From NCBI GenBank assembly GCA_016873275.1, contig VGXO01000007.1, positions 1-64,000 of the forward strand: a stretch of 64,000 nt of DNA. The letters are read 5' to 3'. Positions 39,574 to 48,956 of the stretch are shown one piece after another. Each line of letters opens with the position of its first letter. The stretch's first letter is position 1. A program made the translations under genes and the position numbers. The notes under the pieces are model-generated. The model did no database searches and was not told the DNA's origin. It was given only the letters and a program-made list of their open reading frames with translations. The stretch comes from Phycisphaerae bacterium. GTDB lineage: Bacteria; Planctomycetota; Phycisphaerae; Phycisphaerales; SM1A02.

Positions 39574-40440
39574 GTGCGACCGACCCCGACGCCAACCGCC
39601 TGCCTGCTCGCGTGCCTCGCGGCGACGGTCGCGATCGCGCAGGACGCCCCGCCTGCGGGCGAGGCGGCGCCGCCCAAGGTGACCGTGGCTCGCGCTGGTC
39701 GCGTCCCCCTCCTCGGCGAGGGCACCGTCCTCGTCGGGGCGGTCGGAAGAGTCTCCTTCGACGAGGTCGATCGGGTGTGGGTCTTCCGCCCGCGGGTCTC
39801 CTCGCAGGAGCTCGAGCGGGCGCTCGTGATCCTGCCCGGCGAGGTCCGCGCGGAGATCGAGGCGGTCGCGGCGGGCGATCGGTCGGCGATCGAGTCGCGC
39901 GACGTCGAGCTCTTCGGCAAGGTCCTCGTCCACCGGGGGCGGAACTACCTCCTCGCGAGCGCGATCGGCTTCGTCGAGTCGACGGCGCCGACGGTCGCGC
40001 CGGCGCCGGAAGGCGCCGGGGCGCCGCCCGTCGCCGATCCCTCCGACGCGTTCCTCGCGGGCGACGATGCCGCGGCGCGGCTCGAGGCGGAGCTCCTCGC
40101 GCGAGCCGACCGGGCGCCACGGGCGGTCTCCGTCGACGCCGGCGTCGAGGTCGTGCCGGTTCGCGAGCATCGCCTGCACTCGCGCCGCGGGCACCTGCGG
40201 CGCGACCTCGCGAGCGGGACGATGATCTTCGTGCCCGAGGCGGACGGCACCGGCGCGCGGGATCCGCAGCTCGAGCTCCTTCCCTGCGCGATGCTCGAGC
40301 GGCTCGAGGCGGCGGCGTCCTCTCCCTCGGCGCCGAGGATCCTGCGGGTGAGCGGACTCGTGATCGAGGAGGGCTCGTCGCGCTACCTGCTGCCGACCGG
40401 CTTCTCGGCGCCGCGCGAGGGTCGAGGCATCTCGCCGTGA
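39574..40440 (+). CDS. Exported protein of unknown function
   Basis: 288 residues. A signal peptide (TACLLACLAATVAIAQ) is followed by a mixed domain with a beta strand run RAGRVPLLGEGTVLVGAVGRVSF, WVFRPR, ELFGKVLVHRGRNYLLAS and a long Ala/Glu helical middle. A similar beta segment (IMRVSGLVIEEGSSRYLLPTG-like) ends it. The two beta segments around YLLAS and YLLPTG look related, perhaps two half-domains. The start is GTG 39574 with GAGGA upstream. It is divergent from the CsgG-like lipoprotein gene. The stop overlaps the start of a zinc-ribbon gene. Confidence 0.7.
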   Translation: MRPTPTPTACLLACLAATVAIAQDAPPAGEAAPPKVTVARAGRVPLLGEGTVLVGAVGRVSFDEVDRVWVFRPRVSSQELERALVILPGEVRAEIEAVAAGDRSAIESRDVELFGKVLVHRGRNYLLASAIGFVESTAPTVAPAPEGAGAPPVADPSDAFLAGDDAAARLEAELLARADRAPRAVSVDAGVEVVPVREHRLHSRRGHLRRDLASGTMIFVPEADGTGARDPQLELLPCAMLERLEAAASSPSAPRILRVSGLVIEEGSSRYLLPTGFSAPREGRGISP

Positions 40441-40649
40441 GCGGCGGCGACCCGCGGCGGCCCGTGGGCACGCCGCCTGCGGCTCAGGCGAGCAAGAACG
40501 CTCGACCCGCGCCGCCCCCGCGCTGCCCCGCGTGCGGGCGACCGCTCGAGGTGATCGACGTGCATGGGCATGGTCAGTGCCGCTTCTGCGGCACGAACAT
40601 CGATCCCTGCTGCCAGGGAGGTCCGATCGCGCCCGAGGGTCTGCGCTGA
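40437..40649 (+). CDS. Small zinc-ribbon protein
   Basis: 70 residues. A disordered N-terminus is followed by CPACGRPLEVIDVHGHGQC, then RFCGTNIDPCCQ, giving two CxxC pairs of a zinc ribbon plus a terminal CC. The GTG start at 40437 overlaps the preceding TGA (GTGA), so translation is coupled to the exported protein upstream. Likely cytoplasmic, with unknown function. It is too regular in its cysteines to be a chance frame. Confidence 0.7.
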   Translation: MSGGDPRRPVGTPPAAQASKNARPAPPPRCPACGRPLEVIDVHGHGQCRFCGTNIDPCCQGGPIAPEGLR

Positions 40650-40666
40650 GAGGTCGGGCGCCCGCG

Positions 40667-41149
40667 TCAGGCGGCGACCGCGTCCTGCCGGACCTTGGTC
40701 ATCTTCGGGGGGTTCTTCGGACGACCGCTCGAGCGGTCCGCGGGCACGCCGCCGATCGCCCGCACCGCCTCGATCCCCGAGATGACCTTGCCGAAGGCGG
40801 TGTACTGCTTGTCGAGGTGCCTGCAATGCTCGCGACCGAGGCAGACGAAGAACTGGCTTCCCGCCGAGTTCGGATCCGCGGAGCGCGCCATCGAGAGGAC
40901 GCCCTCCTCGTGGGCGCGGTCGTTGAACTCCGCGGGCACCCGCCAGCCGGGACCGCCGGTGCCGTCGCCGCGGGGGCAGCCCCCCTGGATGACGAAGCCG
41001 GGCAGGATCCGGTGGAAGGCGAGGTTGTCGTAGAAGCCGCTGTTGGCGAGCTTCAGGAAGTTCTCGACGTGCTTCGGCGCCACGTCGTTCCACAACTCGA
41101 CCCGGAAGGTCCCGAGGTCGGTCTCGATGGTCACGGTGGGATAGGGCAT
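40667..41149 (-). CDS. Cyclophilin-type peptidyl-prolyl cis-trans isomerase
   Basis: 160 residues and no signal peptide, so a cytoplasmic enzyme that speeds proline isomerisation during folding. A complete cyclophilin: METDLGTFRVELW-like start, FHRILPGFVIQGG (catalytic Arg in FHR), GVLSMARSADPNSAGSQFFVCL and FGKVISGIEAVRAI. TACGAT lies 6 nt upstream of ATG 41149 on the minus strand. A second cyclophilin gene lies directly upstream. Confidence 0.95.
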   Translation of the reverse strand: MPYPTVTIETDLGTFRVELWNDVAPKHVENFLKLANSGFYDNLAFHRILPGFVIQGGCPRGDGTGGPGWRVPAEFNDRAHEEGVLSMARSADPNSAGSQFFVCLGREHCRHLDKQYTAFGKVISGIEAVRAIGGVPADRSSGRPKNPPKMTKVRQDAVAA

Positions 41150-41155
41150 CGACGC

Positions 41156-41161
41156 ATCGTA
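41156..41161 (-). promoter_or_regulatory. Candidate -10 TACGAT, 6 nt from ATG
   Basis: The minus strand reads TACGAT, six bases, then ATG (41149). Leaderless-type spacing with no Shine-Dalgarno. Confidence 0.6.
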
Positions 41162-41189
41162 CGGGCAGGCGCCGATCGGGTCGTCGAGG

Positions 41190-42308
41190 TCATCGACCCG
41201 GATCGACCGCCGCGTCCGGCTCCGGCGGCGCGGAAGGTGGAAGCGGCGAGAGCGGCAGCACGCGGCGGTCGGGACGTCCCTCGCCGGGGCGTCGCGGCGG
41301 CGCCGACCGCAGGAACGCCCGCGTCACGACCGGCGGCGCCTCCGGTCGCCCGCGACCGGCGTCGGCGATCGGGACCGCGGCGATCGCGGTGATGACCTCC
41401 GCGCCATCGACGACCTCGCCGAACGCCGCGTACTGCCCGTCGAGCCGCGCGGTGCCGTCGCGGGAGAGCCCGATGAAGAACTGGCTGCCGGCGGAGTCCG
41501 GATCGTCGTCCCGCGCCATCGAGATCACGCCGAAGTCGTGGCGGAGCCGGCTCGGCTCGAGCGGGATCGAGTAGCCGGGTCCGCCCTCGCCCTCGCCGGT
41601 CGGGTCGCCGCCTTGGATGACGAAGGGGCGTCCCTCGCGGTCGAGCGGAACGACGCGATGGAAGATGGTGCCGTCGTAGAGACCCTCCGCGACGAGCTCG
41701 CGGAAGTTCCACGCGGTGTTCGCCGCCTCGTCGGGTCGGAGCGCGACCACGATCGCGCCGCGGTCGGTCTCCAGCACGGCGTCCATCTCGGGAAAGAGCC
41801 GGAAGCCACCAAGCTGCGGCGGCGTGAATCCCCTCCACTCCTCCGGCGCCGGACCGACGTCCGGATCGAGCGGCTGATCGCCCCATCCGACGACCTTCGT
41901 GTACGGGGTCTTGCCGTCGGGTCGCACCGCGGGCGCCACGCGGATCGGCGGGCGGTCGCGGAGCGGCACGATCACCCACGCCGAGCCGAGCGGCTCGCCG
42001 CCGGAGATCGGCTGCAGCCACGCGGCGCGGTCGAGCGAGTCGATCGCGGGCAGCGCCTCGCAGAGGCGGAACGCTCCCGTCGCGAGCGGACCGGTCTCGT
42101 CGAGGATCCGACCCTCGTGATCGAGGAGGACGATCGTCGCGCCCTCGGGACCGCTCCATCTCGCGTCGATCGCCTGCTTCAGCGGCGTCATCGACCGGGG
42201 GACCTCAAGCGGGGAGGCGCTCACCGGTCCCGTCGAGGAGGGCGGCGGGGCGGCGAGGCTCGCGGCGGCGAGCGTCGCGAGAGGCGTGGCGAGGAGGATC
42301 GCGTGCAT
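41190..42308 (-). CDS. Secreted cyclophilin-type isomerase with N-terminal domain
   Basis: 372 residues. A signal peptide (MHAILLATPLATLAAASLAA) and an N-terminal domain of about 150 residues (ATIVLLDHEGRILDETGPLA, WVIVPLRDRPPIRV) precede a cyclophilin domain at about 185-340. That domain has ETDRGAIVVALRPDEAANT, IFHRVVPLDREGRPFVIQGG, ISMARDDDPDSAGSQFFIGL and FGEVVDGAEVITAI. The catalytic FHR and Q.FF are intact, unlike the lipoprotein at 15.6 kb. It probably acts in the periplasm. The Pro/Arg-rich tail is disordered. The start is ATG 42308. Confidence 0.88.
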   Translation of the reverse strand: MHAILLATPLATLAAASLAAPPPSSTGPVSASPLEVPRSMTPLKQAIDARWSGPEGATIVLLDHEGRILDETGPLATGAFRLCEALPAIDSLDRAAWLQPISGGEPLGSAWVIVPLRDRPPIRVAPAVRPDGKTPYTKVVGWGDQPLDPDVGPAPEEWRGFTPPQLGGFRLFPEMDAVLETDRGAIVVALRPDEAANTAWNFRELVAEGLYDGTIFHRVVPLDREGRPFVIQGGDPTGEGEGGPGYSIPLEPSRLRHDFGVISMARDDDPDSAGSQFFIGLSRDGTARLDGQYAAFGEVVDGAEVITAIAAVPIADAGRGRPEAPPVVTRAFLRSAPPRRPGEGRPDRRVLPLSPLPPSAPPEPDAAVDPGR

Positions 42309-42394
42309 CGGGGGTTCGTCGGACGAGTCGTGGGGGAGTCCGCGGACCACCGCGGTCGGGATCCGCCGGAGGGTCGTTCATCGGCGCAGGGGGG

Positions 42395-42400
42395 TAGCAT
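42395..42400 (+). promoter_or_regulatory. Candidate -10 TAGCAT, 6 nt from ATG
   Basis: TAGCAT, cggcga, then ATG 42407. No Shine-Dalgarno fits, so a leaderless mRNA is predicted. Confidence 0.6.
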
Positions 42401-42406
42401 CGGCGA

Positions 42407-43381
42407 ATGCGACCGGTCGTGATCGCCGCCACGGGGGGCGTGGGCAACCAGCTCTTCCAGTTCGCGGCGGCGCGAGGGATCGCGCGGGCGACGGGTCGAG
42501 CCGTGGAGGTGTGCTACCGGCGGTCCGATCAGACCCGGGCGCGACGGGCGTTCCTCGCGGCGAGGGCGTGGATCCGCGGGCTCGGCGCGGACGCCGACCG
42601 CCGCTACGAGCTCGCCCGGCTTGCCCGCGACCCCGACCTCCTGCGGATCCAGTCGGAGGCGCGGCAGACCAGACCCGAGGAGGATCGCGCCGCAGGTCGG
42701 TCGAGGGGGAGCCTCAAGCAGGCGTCGCGCGGTCGTCCGCTGCCGGAGGCGCGGGTGCTCGTCGAGCCGGACGAGGTCTCGGCGGTGATCGCCGACCCGA
42801 CCGCGGTGCCTCCCGACCAGTTCATCGTGGTCGCGGGGATCCTCGCGGTCGATCGGTTCGTCGCGCCGCAGGTCGAGTCGCTCCGCGCGGCGATCCGACC
42901 TCCCGCGGCGTCCGAGTACGCGCGGCGGTGGCTCGAGCGGATCCGCTCGATGGGACCGGTCGTCGGCGTCCACGTGCGCCGCGGCGACTACCTCAAGCCG
43001 AAGTTCGCCGACACGATCGTGAACCTGAGTCCCGACTGGTACGCCCGCGGCGCGGAGATCCTGCGCGAGCGGCATGGCGGGCTCTCGTTCGTGGTGGTGA
43101 GCGACGAGCCGGCGTGGTGCCGCGTGAACCTGGAGCTTCCGGGACCGACGCACCTCGCCTCTGCCGAGCACCCGACCGATCCGCTCGACGACCTCGCGAT
43201 CCTCGCGGCATGCCGGCACCACCTCGTCGCCAACAGCACCTTCAGCTGGTGGGGGGCGCGGCTCGCCGCGGAGGGCGGCACGCAGGTCGTGCCGCGTCAC
43301 TGGATGAAGGGATCGCTCTTCCACCCCGAGATCCTGCCTCGGTCGTGGACGGTGCTCGACAACGAGACGACCCGCGGCTGA
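42407..43381 (+). CDS. Alpha-1,2-fucosyltransferase-like glycosyltransferase (GT11)
   Basis: 324 residues. The GT11 motifs are clear: GGVGNQLFQFAAARGIA at the N-terminus, GVHVRRGDYLKPKF (the HxRRGDY donor-binding motif) and HHLVANSTFSWWGARLA near the C-terminus. Members move fucose, or related sugars, from GDP-fucose to surface glycans. The GDP-mannose made by manC at 55.6 kb is the usual precursor of GDP-fucose, although the converting enzymes are not in the window. A basic insertion near 85-110 is unusual. Likely part of the scattered surface-glycan genes between 42 and 51 kb. Confidence 0.88.
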   Translation: MRPVVIAATGGVGNQLFQFAAARGIARATGRAVEVCYRRSDQTRARRAFLAARAWIRGLGADADRRYELARLARDPDLLRIQSEARQTRPEEDRAAGRSRGSLKQASRGRPLPEARVLVEPDEVSAVIADPTAVPPDQFIVVAGILAVDRFVAPQVESLRAAIRPPAASEYARRWLERIRSMGPVVGVHVRRGDYLKPKFADTIVNLSPDWYARGAEILRERHGGLSFVVVSDEPAWCRVNLELPGPTHLASAEHPTDPLDDLAILAACRHHLVANSTFSWWGARLAAEGGTQVVPRHWMKGSLFHPEILPRSWTVLDNETTRG

Positions 43382-43421
43382 GCGGCGCCGCCGGACGCGC
43401 GGGTCGGCGTCGAGCCGTCCG

Positions 43422-43427
43422 TATCAT
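43422..43427 (+). promoter_or_regulatory. Candidate -10 TATCAT, 6 nt from ATG
   Basis: TATCAT, ccgcgc, then ATG 43434. The spacing predicts a leaderless gatB transcript. Confidence 0.6.
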
Positions 43428-43433
43428 CCGCGC

Positions 43434-44974
<1,541 letters not shown>

Positions 44975-44978
<4 letters not shown>

Positions 44979-45547
44979 GCGACCCGCGGTCGAGCGACGC
45001 CCATGCCGACGTCGAGCGGGTGCTCGTCTCCGCCGAGGCGATCGCCGCGCGGGTCGACGAGCTCGCCGCGGCGCTGCGGCGGGACCTCGCGGCGGCAGGG
45101 GCGGGAGACGAGGGCATCGTGCTGATGCCGGTGATGACCGGCAGCATGCTCTTCGTCGCCGACCTCGTGCGTCGCCTGCCGCAGAAGCTTCGGCTCGAGC
45201 TCGCGATGGTCTCGAGCTACCCGGGCACCGCGACCACGAGCCGCGGACCGCGCCTCGCCCTTCCGGTGCCGCAGGGGCTCGCCGGTCGGCACGTCGTCCT
45301 CGTCGACGACATCCTCGACTCGGGGCAGACGCTCCGCTTCCTCCGCGGCGAGGTGCTCAGGCAGCAGCCGGCGTCGCTGCGGGCGGTGGTCCTCCTCCGC
45401 AAGCCGTCGCGGGCGCCGGCGGATCTTCCGTGCGAGCACGTCGGCTTCGAGATTCCCGACGAGTTCGTGGTCGGCTACGGGCTCGACTTCGACGGGCTCT
45501 ACCGGAACCTGCCGTTCGTCGGCGTGCTGCGGTCGCCGAGGCGCTGA
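44975..45547 (+). CDS. hpt: Hypoxanthine phosphoribosyltransferase
   Basis: 190 residues. Purine salvage enzyme joining hypoxanthine or guanine with PRPP. The PRPP-binding loop VLVDDILDSGQTL (108-120) is intact, the flexible-loop region is SSYPGTATTSRG, and the family C-terminal part IPDEFVVGYGLDFDGLYRNLPFVGVL is present. Start ATG 44975 overlaps the gatB stop. The next gene is convergent and begins 4 bp beyond the stop. Confidence 0.93.
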
Positions 45548-45551
45548 GGCG

Positions 45552-47963
45552 TCATCGTCCGCCGATCGACGCCGCCTCGGCGGGAGTCTCCGCGTCGGCG
45601 AGCGAGACCGCCCAGCGCCTCGCGGCGTCGCGGTCGACGCGCATCGCGCCATCGCCGTCGACCGGCGCGACGAGGAAGTCGTGGCGGAGCCCCACCGCCG
45701 CGGCGAGCACGCGGAAGCAGGGGTGCAGGTAGCTCGCCGGAAGGATCTCGAGCACCCGGGTCTCCCGGCCGCACCAGACGAGGTTCGAGAGCCCCGCGCC
45801 ATGCGGCGCGACCACCGCCTCGGCGCCGGCGAAGGCGCCGATCTGCTCGACGAAGGAGAGCGTCTCGAGGCGCACCGGCTCGAAGCCGAAGGGTCGGAGC
45901 GCCTCCACCAGCGCCGTCTCCTCGCCGATCCGACGCGCCCCGCGGCGGAGGACGAGCAGCCGGCGCGACGCGAAGGGGCGAGCCGCGCCGAGATACGCCT
46001 GCCGCAGCGACCGCGCGAGGTCCGGCGTCGGTCCGAGCAGGTGACCGATCGCCGTCGAGGCGATGACCTCCCGCGAGGCGAGCTGGGTCAGCGAGCCCAT
46101 CGGGATGCAGCGAGTGGGATCGATCCCGAGGATCTCGAGGCTCTCCGCGATCGCGGGCAGGCGCGAGCGGGGGATCGCGATCGCCGATTCCGCCGCGAGC
46201 AGCCCGGCCTCGCGCACCGCAAGGAGCCTCGGCAGCGCCTCGAGCAGCCAGTGGTAGTAGTTCCCCGCGCCGGCGCAGCCCGCGACGACGATCGGCGCGT
46301 CGATCCGCCGCGGCGCGGGAAGCCACACGTAGCGCCGAAGCGCCCGGTGCATCTCGGGGTCCTGCGCAGCGCCGAAGCGCATGCAGCCGGGCGTGAGGAC
46401 CGGCGAGGCGTCGAGCACGACGTCGCCATCGCGGGTCAGGACCGCCGACTGCCTCCCGAGCACCCGTCCCTCGACGAGGCGGGCGACGAGGTGCGGGCGT
46501 CCTTCGGCCGGGACGGCGCCCGAGTCGAGCTCGCGCCAGCGGACGCCGGCGAGGTCGTGGACCCGCGGGAGCGACGCCGGGACCTCCTCCCGCAGCGTCA
46601 TGCACGCGTCGCCTCCGCCGCGGCAGGCGAGTTCCAGCGACTCCACCGTGCCCCGCGGGGCGTGAAAGAGGACTCGATCGAGGTCCGCGGGCAGACCGCG
46701 CCGCAGACGGGTAAGGGCATGGATGCCGGCGCCGAGGTAGTCCTTGATGCGGACCGGGGGAACGCCCCGCGCCGCCGGAGGCGGCCGCGTGGCGCCGGCG
46801 TCGAGCGCCGCGGCATAGCACGCGGCGTAGCCCGCCGCGGCGGCGGACCAGGTGAACCTCGCGGCGCGGGCGCGACCAGCGGCGACGATCCTCGCGCGGG
46901 TGGACGGCTCGCCCACCAGGCTCCCGAGGTTCCTCGCCAGCGACACGTCGTCGCCGACCTCCGCGAGCATCGCGGCATCCCCGGCGACCTCCGCGCAGCC
47001 GGGGGCACGCATGCACGCGACCGGACAGCCGAGCGACATCGCCTCGAGGATCGGGATCCCGAAGCCCTCGATGCGCGACGGCACCACCAGGGCATCCGCG
47101 AATGCGTACAGGGTGGAGAGGGTCTCGTCGTCCGCCGAGAGGACCCGCACCAGCTCGTCGCCGAGGTCGAGCTCTCGCATCAGGGCGACCTCGCCAGCGC
47201 GGATTCGCCCGCCCCCCACGTTGACGAGGATCCCCTCGTAGCCGGAGCGCCGGAGCGCCGCGAAGGCGCGGATCGCCGTCGGGAAGTCCTTGTAGCGTCC
47301 CCGCGAACCGACGTGCAGCAGATAGCCACGTTCGATCGCTCGCTCGCCGCGGGGCGACGGAAGGCGGAGCCCGTGGGGGATCACGTCCACCCGGTCCTCC
47401 TCGACCCGGTGGACGCGGAGGAGCGCGTCGCGGGTGGCGAGCGAGGGCACGACGATGCGCGTCGCGCGATCGATCGCGAGCTCCTTCGCGGCGAGCGCCG
47501 CCGGTCGTGACTCTCGGTAGGCGGGATCCTCGTCGTTGATGAGGTCGTGGACCGTGATCACCACCGGGACGGGCGAGCGCGGCGAGAACTCGTGCCCGGT
47601 GTCGTGGACGACGAGCGATCCCTGCCAGGCAGCGCGGACCGCGGCGTCGAAGCGGGAGCGCGACCAGCGGAAGGCGGCCTTGCGGAGCTCCCCCGGCAGC
47701 CTGGTGGATCGACCTGCCACCAGCGAGGCGCGACCGCGGGCGCGAGCATCGCGGGCAAGCTCGCGGAGGTGGACGTTGCTGTGGAGCGCCGCGTGGATGG
47801 TCGGTCGCCAGCCGAGGTCTGGCGCCTCGTCGAGCCCGCGGGCGACCTCGCAGAACGAGCGGCTCACGCCGCCGAGGCGCTGCAGCACGAGCCCCTCGGG
47901 GGAGAACCAGACCTTCCTCTCCGAGGAGGCTGGAGCGGCGGCGGGCTCGCGCAGCGCTGGCAT
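45552..47963 (-). CDS. Two-domain glycosyltransferase: GT4-type plus GT61-type (DUF563)
   Basis: 803 residues. The N-terminal half (about 20-400) is a GT4 enzyme: SPEGLVLQRLGGVSRSF at the start, VVHDTGHEFSPR, VVITVHDLIND, YLLHVGSRGRYKDF and the nucleotide-sugar motif VVPSRIEGFGIPILEAMSLGCPV. The C-terminal half (about 420-790) resembles capsular-polysaccharide GT61 proteins: GCAGAGNYYHWLLEALPRL, RRLLVLRRGARRI and EAVVAPHGAGLSNLVWCG. It may add two sugars in succession to a lipid-linked or surface glycan. ATG 47963 follows a minus-strand TAGTCT by 8 nt. It is divergent to a methyltransferase gene and in a surface-glycan region. Confidence 0.85.
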   Translation of the reverse strand: MPALREPAAAPASSERKVWFSPEGLVLQRLGGVSRSFCEVARGLDEAPDLGWRPTIHAALHSNVHLRELARDARARGRASLVAGRSTRLPGELRKAAFRWSRSRFDAAVRAAWQGSLVVHDTGHEFSPRSPVPVVITVHDLINDEDPAYRESRPAALAAKELAIDRATRIVVPSLATRDALLRVHRVEEDRVDVIPHGLRLPSPRGERAIERGYLLHVGSRGRYKDFPTAIRAFAALRRSGYEGILVNVGGGRIRAGEVALMRELDLGDELVRVLSADDETLSTLYAFADALVVPSRIEGFGIPILEAMSLGCPVACMRAPGCAEVAGDAAMLAEVGDDVSLARNLGSLVGEPSTRARIVAAGRARAARFTWSAAAAGYAACYAAALDAGATRPPPAARGVPPVRIKDYLGAGIHALTRLRRGLPADLDRVLFHAPRGTVESLELACRGGGDACMTLREEVPASLPRVHDLAGVRWRELDSGAVPAEGRPHLVARLVEGRVLGRQSAVLTRDGDVVLDASPVLTPGCMRFGAAQDPEMHRALRRYVWLPAPRRIDAPIVVAGCAGAGNYYHWLLEALPRLLAVREAGLLAAESAIAIPRSRLPAIAESLEILGIDPTRCIPMGSLTQLASREVIASTAIGHLLGPTPDLARSLRQAYLGAARPFASRRLLVLRRGARRIGEETALVEALRPFGFEPVRLETLSFVEQIGAFAGAEAVVAPHGAGLSNLVWCGRETRVLEILPASYLHPCFRVLAAAVGLRHDFLVAPVDGDGAMRVDRDAARRWAVSLADAETPAEAASIGGR

Positions 47964-47971
47964 CGCCCGCG

Positions 47972-47977
47972 AGACTA
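47972..47977 (-). promoter_or_regulatory. Candidate -10 TAGTCT, 8 nt from ATG
   Basis: The minus strand reads TAGTCT, eight bases, then ATG (47963). It lies back to back with the plus-strand hexamer at 48051. Confidence 0.45.
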
Positions 47978-48050
47978 CCAGTCCGACCTGACCGCCGGCG
48001 CAAGGGTTCGGTCGATCGCGGCGATCCGCTCGACCGCCGCCCTGCGACGC

Positions 48051-48056
48051 TACCTT
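48051..48056 (+). promoter_or_regulatory. Candidate -10 TACCTT, 6 nt from ATG
   Basis: TACCTT, cgggcg, then ATG 48063. Leaderless-type spacing with no Shine-Dalgarno. Confidence 0.6.
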
Positions 48057-48062
48057 CGGGCG

Positions 48063-48956
48063 ATGCCGCCCGGCGACGCCGACGCGCGAGATCATGCGGA
48101 CGAGGCTCGCTGCCGCCTCTGCGGAGGCGGGACCGACGTGCTCGACCGCGGGCTGGTGCTTGGGCAGTGGCCCGCGCGGCTTCATCGCTGCCGCTCGTGC
48201 GGCTACGTGCAGTTCGCCTCGCCCTCGTGGCTCGACGAGGCGTACGCGGACGCCATCACCTCGACCGACCTCGGGCTGCTGCGTCGGTCGATCCGAAGCG
48301 CCCGCAGGATCCGCGACGTCCTCGCGGTCGCCGACGCCCTCGGAGGTCCGGTGCTCGACTGGGGCGGCGGGCACGGGACGCTCACGCGGCTCCTCCGCGA
48401 CGCCGGGATCGACTGCCTCCACTGGGATCCACGCTGCACGAACCTCTTCGCGCGCGGCTTCGAGGCGGAGCCCGCGAGCCGACGCTGGAGCGCGGTGGTC
48501 GCCCTCGAGGTCGTGGAGCACCTCGTCGATCCCTGGGAGTTCTTCGGATCGGTCGGCCCGATGACCGACCTCGTGATCTTCTCGACGGAGGTGCTCCCCG
48601 AGGAGCAAGGCGAGCCGCCGCCGCTCGCCGCGTGGCCGTACTACGCGCCCGAGCACGGGCAGCACGTCGGGTTCATGGCGGAGCGGTCGATCCGCCTCGT
48701 CGCGTCGAGGCTCGGGATGGCGTGGACGAGGATCGGCTGGACGCACGTCCTGTCGCGCGGGCTCGGTCCGCTCCGCCGCCTCGCGGTCGGCGCCGCCCCG
48801 CTTCGATGGCTCGCCGGGCGGCTCCGGCGGACGCCGAGCCTGCTCATGACCGATCACCGCGCCGCGGTCGATCGCCTGCGCGGATCGCTCGAGGCGCGAG
48901 GCGCCGGTCAGCCGACTCCCGAGAGCCACGCCTCGACGAACCGCCGCGGGTCGTGA
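48063..48956 (+). CDS. Class I SAM-dependent methyltransferase with N-terminal zinc ribbon
   Basis: 297 residues. The first 45 residues contain CRLCGGGTD and HRCRSCGYVQF, a four-cysteine zinc ribbon. The methyltransferase domain follows: VLDWGGGHGTLTRLLRDAGI is the SAM-binding loop, WDPRCT its acidic end, and VVALEVVEHLVDPWEFF a conserved later motif. Zinc-ribbon methyltransferases of this type often modify sugars on nucleotide-linked or surface glycans. Neighbours are glycosyltransferases, which supports that. The 3' end overlaps the convergent glycosyltransferase gene by 49 bp. Confidence 0.85.
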   Translation: MPPGDADARDHADEARCRLCGGGTDVLDRGLVLGQWPARLHRCRSCGYVQFASPSWLDEAYADAITSTDLGLLRRSIRSARRIRDVLAVADALGGPVLDWGGGHGTLTRLLRDAGIDCLHWDPRCTNLFARGFEAEPASRRWSAVVALEVVEHLVDPWEFFGSVGPMTDLVIFSTEVLPEEQGEPPPLAAWPYYAPEHGQHVGFMAERSIRLVASRLGMAWTRIGWTHVLSRGLGPLRRLAVGAAPLRWLAGRLRRTPSLLMTDHRAAVDRLRGSLEARGAGQPTPESHASTNRRGS

